Shown here: positions 58,088 to 64,000 of the stretch, piece after piece
How the letters are laid out: each line of letters begins with the position of its first letter
Numbering within the stretch: the first letter of the stretch is position 1
Source of the DNA: Agapanthus africanus
Lineage: Eukaryota > Streptophyta > Magnoliopsida > Asparagales > Amaryllidaceae
Direction: 5' to 3'
Length of the DNA: 64,000 nt
NCBI GenBank assembly: GCA_030015575.1
Contig: CM057338.1
Span: 827,196,353-827,260,352 of the forward strand
Notes under the pieces: model-generated
What the model saw: only the letters and a program-made list of their open reading frames with translations
The model's database searches: none
Told to the model about the DNA's origin: nothing
Program-made: the position numbers and the translations under genes

Positions 58088-58908
58088 GGGAGTGGCTAAT
58101 TTACTCACTAAGTATAACTAAATCAGTTACATCCTATAAAAAACAATATGATAGATCATAGTTTCGGACTATCGTCACCGTTCATTTTGATCTCCACGTT
58201 TCAATATATGTGCATACCGAAATTTATGTCGTTTGGACACTTTTTACCCATGCATCGGATGGTACCAAAATGAACGGTTTTCCATCAACATAACATTTCA
58301 CAAATCTAGATGAATGGGTAAATAGTGTCCAAATTATATGAAAATTTGTTTATCCATAGTATTTTGGACATAAAGATCAAGATGAACGGCGACTGATGCG
58401 GCACCAATTTAGAGCAACTTGAGCCCACCAATGAATTTGTTTGTTGTGGATCGCTGCGGCAAAGGCCAAGGCACCAAATCTTCAACCTGCAAGGTAAAGG
58501 ATACTGGAGATTTTCTTCGGGATCCTCCTCCGATACTAAAGTCAGTCGCTTTTTAGATGGAAGATTAGGGTTTGTGAATGAGAGATTATTGCATACCTTT
58601 GTCCCCAAGTTAGATGGGTTTATATAAGCTTTGTCAACGGTTATGATGTCACTTAGAAGATCATGACCATTATCTACGATTTCGTGCTTGGGTTTATTCA
58701 GTTGTCAAGTATTTGAACCGGATTCCCTTTCGCATTAGGCCTTAGCCCACTTCGTGGGCCTTATTTGAGAAGACGTGAACCAGAGGGGGTCCATGCAGAT
58801 ATTGTATGCTATATCAGTGACGATCATCTAGAAAAATGATCTATCATATAGTTTTTGTATAGGGTGTAACTAACTTAGTTACACTTAGGGGGTAAATTAG
58901 TCACTCCC
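58088..58908. mobile_element. MULE-like non-autonomous DNA transposon (821 bp)
   Basis: Terminal inverted repeats of about 90 bp begin GGGAGTGGCTAATTTAC on the left and end GTAAATTAGTCACTCCC on the right. Flanks are TTTGTGACG (58079-58087) and TTTGTGATA (58909-58917), a 9-bp duplication matching at the first seven bases, as in Mutator-like elements. No transposase. A second, internal foldback lies at about 58174-58393. The interior right of that carries a minus-strand TATA (TATATAAACC, about 58617-58626) and a CT/A-rich leader, possibly captured promoter sequence. Confidence 0.75.
58174..58393. repeat. Internal foldback of the MULE-like element
   Basis: GTCACCGTTCATTTTGATCT (58174-58193) pairs with the sequence ending at 58393 (AGATCAAGATGAACGGCGAC). 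Further in, GTTTGGACACTTTTTACCCA (from 58231) pairs with the stretch at 58310-58334. Together they form a ~220-bp imperfect palindrome. Confidence 0.7.
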
Positions 58909-58917
58909 TTTGTGATA

Positions 58918-59162
58918 TTAGTAGAATATGAAAAGATCGGATATATGAGCTTCGGCTTCATTGTAATTCTAGGAAGCCCTTTGCACCATACAATTCTGCA
59001 AATAAGAATAGTTTTATCCTTACGATCCTCAAACTTTCACAAAAAAGAAAGTTCTATTTTAAATCTAGAATTAACTTTTGAATATCGACAGGGTATGACA
59101 GGGTATGACGTGAGCAGATATAGTTGCTCCATATCAAGCTTCATTGTAAATTTAGCCTTTAG
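58918..59162. other. Unassigned sequence with a small direct duplication
   Basis: Nothing recognised except an immediate repeat of AGGGTATGAC near 59090-59108. Confidence 0.3.
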
Positions 59163-60360
59163 GTAGCTAAAAAAGTATATACAATTTTGTATGTGAAGAG
59201 ATTTGAACCCATTGATGGAGGTCAGAATCTCCATGTTGTCCTCCGTCGATCTGTTGGCGAGTGAGATGAACGGCTATGATTTAGAGAGAGAATGTGGATC
59301 TCAATAGGTTGTTGATTGGTGTTGTCGCCGAGCTACCTGTAAAAGAAGTCCCGGGATGGCAAACCACCGTAGGACCCTCCGACGATCAAGTTAGAACCGG
59401 GAAATAATTGGACAGAGTAGCGGCATATTGGATTATGTTGAGTTACCTGAATCATTTGGAGGAGGGGTTTATATAGGGGTCGCACGAAGCGAGCTATTGT
59501 GAGATCCTCGCCACCGGTTCCGCCCATGCGCCACGTTCGCATTAATAGCGATATACGCTCGCGTGAGATGTGGGACATGGGGTGGTTGACTCCGTTGTGG
59601 CGGAAGATGTGGAGCCATTATGAGGAAGATCGATAAAGGGGAAGTTGAGGAAGCTCGATCCAAGGAAACTCGAGCTTTGAGCTACCGGTCCCGAGTTAGT
59701 CGGGATAGTAAGGAGGCTGAGAAAGCTCAGCTCTACGATAGCTCAGAGATGAGCTATTGACTGGTAGTTGGTTGAAGAAGGAATGCACCCAGGGGAGGCC
59801 CTGAGAGGTCAGAGCATATTCCTCGTATTGAGCCTAGGAGACGAGGCATCGAGGAATGTTCCCTTTGCATCATACTTGTTCCAGTTCCGTAGTCCCCATG
59901 AATCTAATGGACATACGTGGATGACACGTTATTTACTATGTGCTGTGATCTGGGGAATCCCTACTTATGAGTATCATCATTAGCTCCCACTCTCGTTCCG
60001 ACCTATTTATAGGTCGGGTCGAGAGTGGTCTGCCTGGCCTTCTCTGTTCAGCTTGGTACTGAGGAATCTTTGCGGTGGATTGTCCGGGGATGACATAGCA
60101 TTGGGCGGTTGTGTCTCTTTGATCCCTGAGTCCATGTGGCGTTCATCGTGCGCCTTAATTTTCGTGCGTATCTTCGATGACGTCAACGAATCGCTGAAAG
60201 GACGGCGACGTCGTTTCACTTGCTCGGGTCGTTATGGCTATAGGACGACCATCGACGTTATGCCATGCAGTGGCATCTGGAGCATAGATGTGAGACGTCG
60301 CTTCGGCTGTTCGGATCTGCATGAGAGGAAGACAACTAATGATCGGCTGCAACATAGTGT
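59163..60360 (-). promoter_or_regulatory. Minus-strand promoter and leader resembling a gypsy LTR R-U5
   Basis: On the minus strand TATATAAACCCC (TATA at 59468-59475) is followed within about 90 bp by AACTTGATCGTCGGAGGGTC and TTCTTTTACAG-GTAGC. This arrangement is widespread in plant Ty3/gypsy LTRs. The sequence upstream on that strand (to about 60360) is GC-richer and shared with the divergent plus-strand gene. Whether it is a true LTR or a divergent promoter of one element cannot be settled here. Confidence 0.45.
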
Positions 60361-60390
60361 CGCCTAGACCGTCCGATCATTCTTGCTGGG

Positions 60391-60402
60391 GGTATAAATA
60401 GG
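60391..60402 (+). promoter_or_regulatory. TATA box of the gypsy-type ORF
   Basis: GGTATAAATAGGGG at 60391, about 135 bp before the likely start codon, followed by a pyrimidine-rich leader (CTGCTCACTTGCACTTCTGC). Confidence 0.7.
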
Positions 60403-60528
60403 GGTGCCCTGCTTTCAGCAAATATTTCTGCTCACTTGCACTTCTGCTCTCCCGATTACTCGGCGCTCCTGGTCTTAGGTCGATTTCCAGTCCCTTCACC
60501 GGCTTTTCCTTTTCTTGAATCAAGTCAG

Positions 60529-61903
60529 ATGTCTTCCTCTGATCCCGTAGAAAATGTAATTAGGGTAGAGTCCAGTGATGAGGCCTCTTCCTCTGAAACC
60601 GAGTCTAATGAGTCTTCCTCAGCTTCTGAAAGTCGAGGAAGCTCTTCTTCTGCCATGTCGGGTTCACCCCCAAGGGGTGGCAATTCCCCTGTTCCCCAAC
60701 GCCGGGGGGCCAAGAAGGCTCCTAAGGTGCGCATCGAGAACATTCATGATGCTACCTCAGCGTTAAGCGAGGAGAGCGGGCTCGTGGATATCCGAGATCA
60801 CTTTCACATTCCGACTGATTATACGCTTCGTTTGGCCGGCAAAGATGATTGGGTTGACCAAGTGTGGGGCAATGAGATTGCCCTGTACTTGGAAGCGTTC
60901 CTCGGAGAAATGTGTCTACTCTTTCCCCCTGAGATTTATGAAGTCCTCCATTTCTTCCAACGCGCCCCGGGCCAGCTTGCTCCGAACTCGTAGAGGATTC
61001 TCCCCGGGTTCCTGGTCCGGCTAAAAATTGAGGAGATTCTCTTTAACCTTGGACTCCTCCATTCCTTCCCCTGTTATAAAAATCACCCCGGGACTCGTAA
61101 AGATGAGCCGAGCTGGGTGTACTTTTCATTTAGGAAGCTTAGGGGTAGGCGGGCTGGGTCAGAAGTGTTGGTCGTCCTTTCTTCCATCCATGAGTGGAAG
61201 GAGAAGTTCTTTTTCTTCAGTCTTCCCGAGGGAGAGAACTAGCCGGTGCCTACAAAGCGGTACCGGTCGGATTGTCCAAAGGCTTGGGTATTGAACACCC
61301 TTAAAGTGGGGGTCGTGTCTCAGTCGGAGCCGCTCCAGAGAACCGACGTCCTGCTTTCCGAGCATGTCTTGAGCTGGGCAAGGTATTGCCCCATGCAATA
61401 CTTGGGTGAGTCTAGTTTATCCGTCCAATCCATACTTTACATTATTGTTGTTTTGTGTTTCTAATTACTACTCATTTTTCTTTGCAGAGCCCATGGATCA
61501 GTCGAAAGTTATGGTCGCCCTGGCTACCAAGGCACGGGCCAAGAAGGGTGGCGGCGCGAGCTTTTCCAGGTCCACGCCGAGCAAAAACGTCCGGACGCCG
61601 ACTCCCAAGAGGACAACTGCCCCTGTCCCTGTCCCCGAGGAATCTGGGGGAAGTGGGACGTAGTAACACCGGTCTTTGGTTCCTTAGTCAAGGTTGGGGG
61701 TGCCTTCTTTCGCCAAGCCCCAGGCCAAGAGGCAGAAGGAATCGGCTCCTCGGCGGGAGTCTGCCAGGGAACAAGTCCGTGAGAGCGGGCTCAATTACGA
61801 GGTTCCATCCGGGCTGTCTGTCGCCGACAGCCTCTTGATGGAGGTAGAAAAAAGCATAGGGGCCAAGATGAAAGTCTACCTTAACACCACCATGAGATTT
61901 TAG
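60529..61903 (+). pseudogene. 'Putative gypsy-type transposon' protein (PF04195-like), broken
   Basis: ATG at 60529 (MSSSDPVENVIRVESSDEAS) opens a Ser/Glu-rich acidic head of about 70 residues, then a Pro/Arg linker. The conserved block follows: DYTLRLAGKDDWVDQVWG, LYLEAFLGEMCLLFPPEIYE, VLHFFQRAPGQLAPNS, and later DEPSWVYFSFRKLRG and WKEKFFFF. This order is typical of the PF04195 family found in plant transposable elements; its biochemical role is unknown. An 82-bp phase-1 GT-AG intron (61406-61487) leads to a basic exon (EPMDQSKVMVALATKARAKK). The gene has a few breaks and its 3' end is cut by the LTR beginning near 61893. An upstream in-frame Met at 60436 is less likely because it lies in the leader. 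Confidence 0.65.
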
Positions 61904-62587
61904 AGGTATCAAGCATGCCAAATTCAAATTTTATTAGGTGCTAAGTTAGACTAACAAGATCTTTACTAGATTAATTAGGATTTGCCTTTGTGATGTGATT
62001 AAGTCAAGAGAAGAAAAGAGCATACAACATTTGTAGTTCGAGTCCTTCTCTTCTATAGCTCCGGGTTGAAGTCCACACGACTCTACTAGGCTCCTCTTCG
62101 AGTTGAACGAATCTCTTTCTTGATTTTCGTGCCAAAGACGATCCACCCGAAGTTCCTCTAGCCCAAGCTAACTCTACACTAAACTCCTTTAGTGTAGAAA
62201 CACACCACACCAAATTGCTAGTTTATTATGGGATGGTGAAGTAGGGGATGTTAAAAGCTCACAAGTTTGTGTTCAAGCTTCATGATTCACATCTAATGTG
62301 AGGGTTGAAACTTGAACCATTGCAATTGAGGAAGAAGATGAAGCTAGAGAGCAACCATGGGAGCAACTCAAGAAAAACGGCTAAGTGTTGAGAATGAGAC
62401 TAGAATGAATGGCAACTCTTGACCCCCACTCATTCAAGCATGGAATTTTGCAATATAAAATTGCAACCATGCTTGAATAGTGAGTCAAGATGAATAAACT
62501 ATGAATAAAGCCCATGCTTGCAACCATGCTCTCATTTTCCACCTCTTTTTCTATTTTTCTTAAAAATAGAAATCATGTCATGCTTCA

Positions 62588-62672
62588 TTATATATATATA
62601 TATATATATATATCTTATATATATATATATCATATATATATCATATATATATATATATATTAATATATATAT
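62588..62672. repeat. (TA)n-rich tract in G
   Basis: Runs of TATATA broken by CTTATA, CATATA and TTAATA units. Confidence 0.85.
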
Positions 62673-63941
62673 TATGAAGAATAATTAGTGAGCTAATGAT
62701 ATTAGTTAAGATATAATTATATCACATATAATGTATATCACATTATTAAATCAACACTTGATTTAATAATCCGGTTATATCACATATGACCGACTAATAT
62801 CATATATCTGTATATCACATTATCAAATCAACACTTGATTCGACAATCTGGTTATATCACATATAACCGAACCGATAACAGATAACTGCCAGATTACAAT
62901 ACGGTATCACATACACGTATTTAATCGGGCCCACACACATATCTCATATGTGTCCTACATCGTTTCGCTTGAACCAGAAAACTTCTGTGTGGGACTCTAA
63001 ATAATCGTCAATACGCCAGCAGTAGGTGATGATCACATCAATCACCCATAAGTCGTCAGCGGTACTAGCTGGACGTAACGGCTACCCGGGTATTGAGCGA
63101 TATGAAGATCAACAAGCAAGCTCGTCCATACTCTCCATGAAGCTTATCAGTAACACTACCGTACAGTCCGGTCTCTTCGTCTGATATGTCGCATATCATG
63201 TCTAGGGGTGGTTAACGTCAGGCCCCAGTAACGTGATAAGTCATGCCGATGTCTGGCCTATAACGGTTTGAGAAACTACTGATAACTCTTATCAGTAAAT
63301 CTCAGCAGCAGCCCTAACCAGGGACTCTCAGTTATAGCCAATCGAGCATAGCGCAACATCAACCCCCAATACCGGGAGAGACGAAACCCCTGCTATCGCT
63401 TATTGCCTCCATGTGACTCGGAACTGTACCTAAAATCCACCTGTTTGCACGACTCCTTTGAGCCGTGGTAGGGAGGAAATCAAAGCACGGTGGAAGCTAC
63501 ACATGACTCTATGACGATCTCGGGTCTACAGACTAACCTGTACCAGTGTCACTAGAGGACTGCTATCTGACGATAGGTATACTACCACATAGGAGTCCTC
63601 GACGAGTCCTGTCCGGTGTACCCATTCTCCAATGAGCACACACCAATGGTTGTGGGATCAACCATCGCCCTCTAAGGGACAAGAAACATACACACTAGTC
63701 TACTCTGGAATATCAATGCCCTGGTCTCGATATTCCCACGACTAGGAACTGATTAAAGGATGTACTTGTGGACCACCCTGGCCCCACTAGTATGATCTCA
63801 TCATAATCCTGGTAGTCAAGTACATATCCTAAGGGCTTTATCAATATATGAGAGCAAGACAGTAAAGAATACCAGTCAACATGTTAAGATAAAGAGTAAC
63901 CAGATAGCATACTATCATGTCGAGCAAGAAAGTCCTCTATA

Positions 63942-63962
63942 TATATATGTGTGTGTGTGTGT
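63942..63962. repeat. (TA)n(TG)n microsatellite
   Basis: A short TATATA run passing directly into GTGTGTGT near the right edge. Confidence 0.85.
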
Positions 63963-64000
63963 CCAAGCATCCACTATAATATACATCACATGTACAATAA

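Larger units (their letters stand above)
61893..64000 (+). mobile_element. Element G: probable Ty1/copia LTR, cut by the window edge
   Basis: Coding sequence of the gypsy-type gene stops abruptly at TGAGATTTTAGAGGTATC, an LTR-like start with TG. What follows is a long non-coding stretch with AT microsatellites (62590-62680), micro-hairpins (62716-62868) and segments shared in inverted orientation with 56497-56810. The end and the primer site are outside the window, so family and boundary are tentative; long LTRs of this style occur in SIRE/Maximus copia elements. Confidence 0.5.

Noticed and set aside
60155-60355. Minus-strand frame opposite the gypsy-type gene promoter
   Set aside because: Short, no domain, lies in promoter-like sequence.

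Overview
This window is repeat-dense plant DNA, most likely from an angiosperm with a large genome. The evidence is long LTR retroelements nested inside one another, initiator-Met primer sites (TGGTATCAGAGC), GT-AG introns, a Mutator-like DNA element and AT/GA microsatellites. I see no intact host housekeeping gene, no rRNA and no tRNA gene. Most open frames are chance readings of LTR sequence.

Layout, outermost to innermost. (i) Positions 1-1904 are an LTR piece of a minus-strand element X, inserted in the 5' LTR of element A. (ii) A occupies 1905-54670 once its insertions are counted. It is a non-autonomous, LARD-like element with LTRs over 4 kb and a short non-coding core (5368-8610). It sits in the LTR of an older related element E (54671-56496). 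(iii) The 3' LTR of A is split at an ATATG target duplication by a giant Ty3/gypsy-type derivative B (13009-44562), and near its end at GTGAC by element D (44605-54664, minus). (iv) B is itself split by a solo LTR F (24725-27802, duplication GAGAC) and by element C (29620-40420, duplication CCAAA). A, C, D and E belong to one superfamily sharing LTR ends and internal motifs.

B is the most interesting part. Its LTRs are packed with perfect micro-hairpins with 2-4 nt loops and seven G-boxes. It has a broken gag with a triplicated C-x2-H-x4-H-x4-C knuckle and no recognisable pol. It carries two tandem-repeat blocks, three copies of a five-hairpin cassette whose stems covary, and, on the opposite strand, a multi-exon gene with a plant mobile domain (PMD) and a C-terminal coiled coil. 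All inferred introns are phase 1, and the gene has its own TATA box and a palindromic G-box pair next to the 3' LTR. The antisense orientation explains how introns could survive replication through the sense RNA. F and C both landed inside this gene, so it is a fossil here.

The right end (56497-64000) holds a copia-like LTR fragment in inverted orientation, about 1.3 kb of unassigned sequence, an 821-bp MULE-like element with about 90-bp inverted repeats, a divergent promoter region, a broken two-exon gene of the 'putative gypsy-type transposon' family (60529-61903), and a further probable copia LTR running off the edge.

Relative ages follow from nesting and LTR similarity judged by eye: E is older than A; A is older than X, B and D; B is older than F and C. 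C and D have nearly identical LTR pairs and look youngest.
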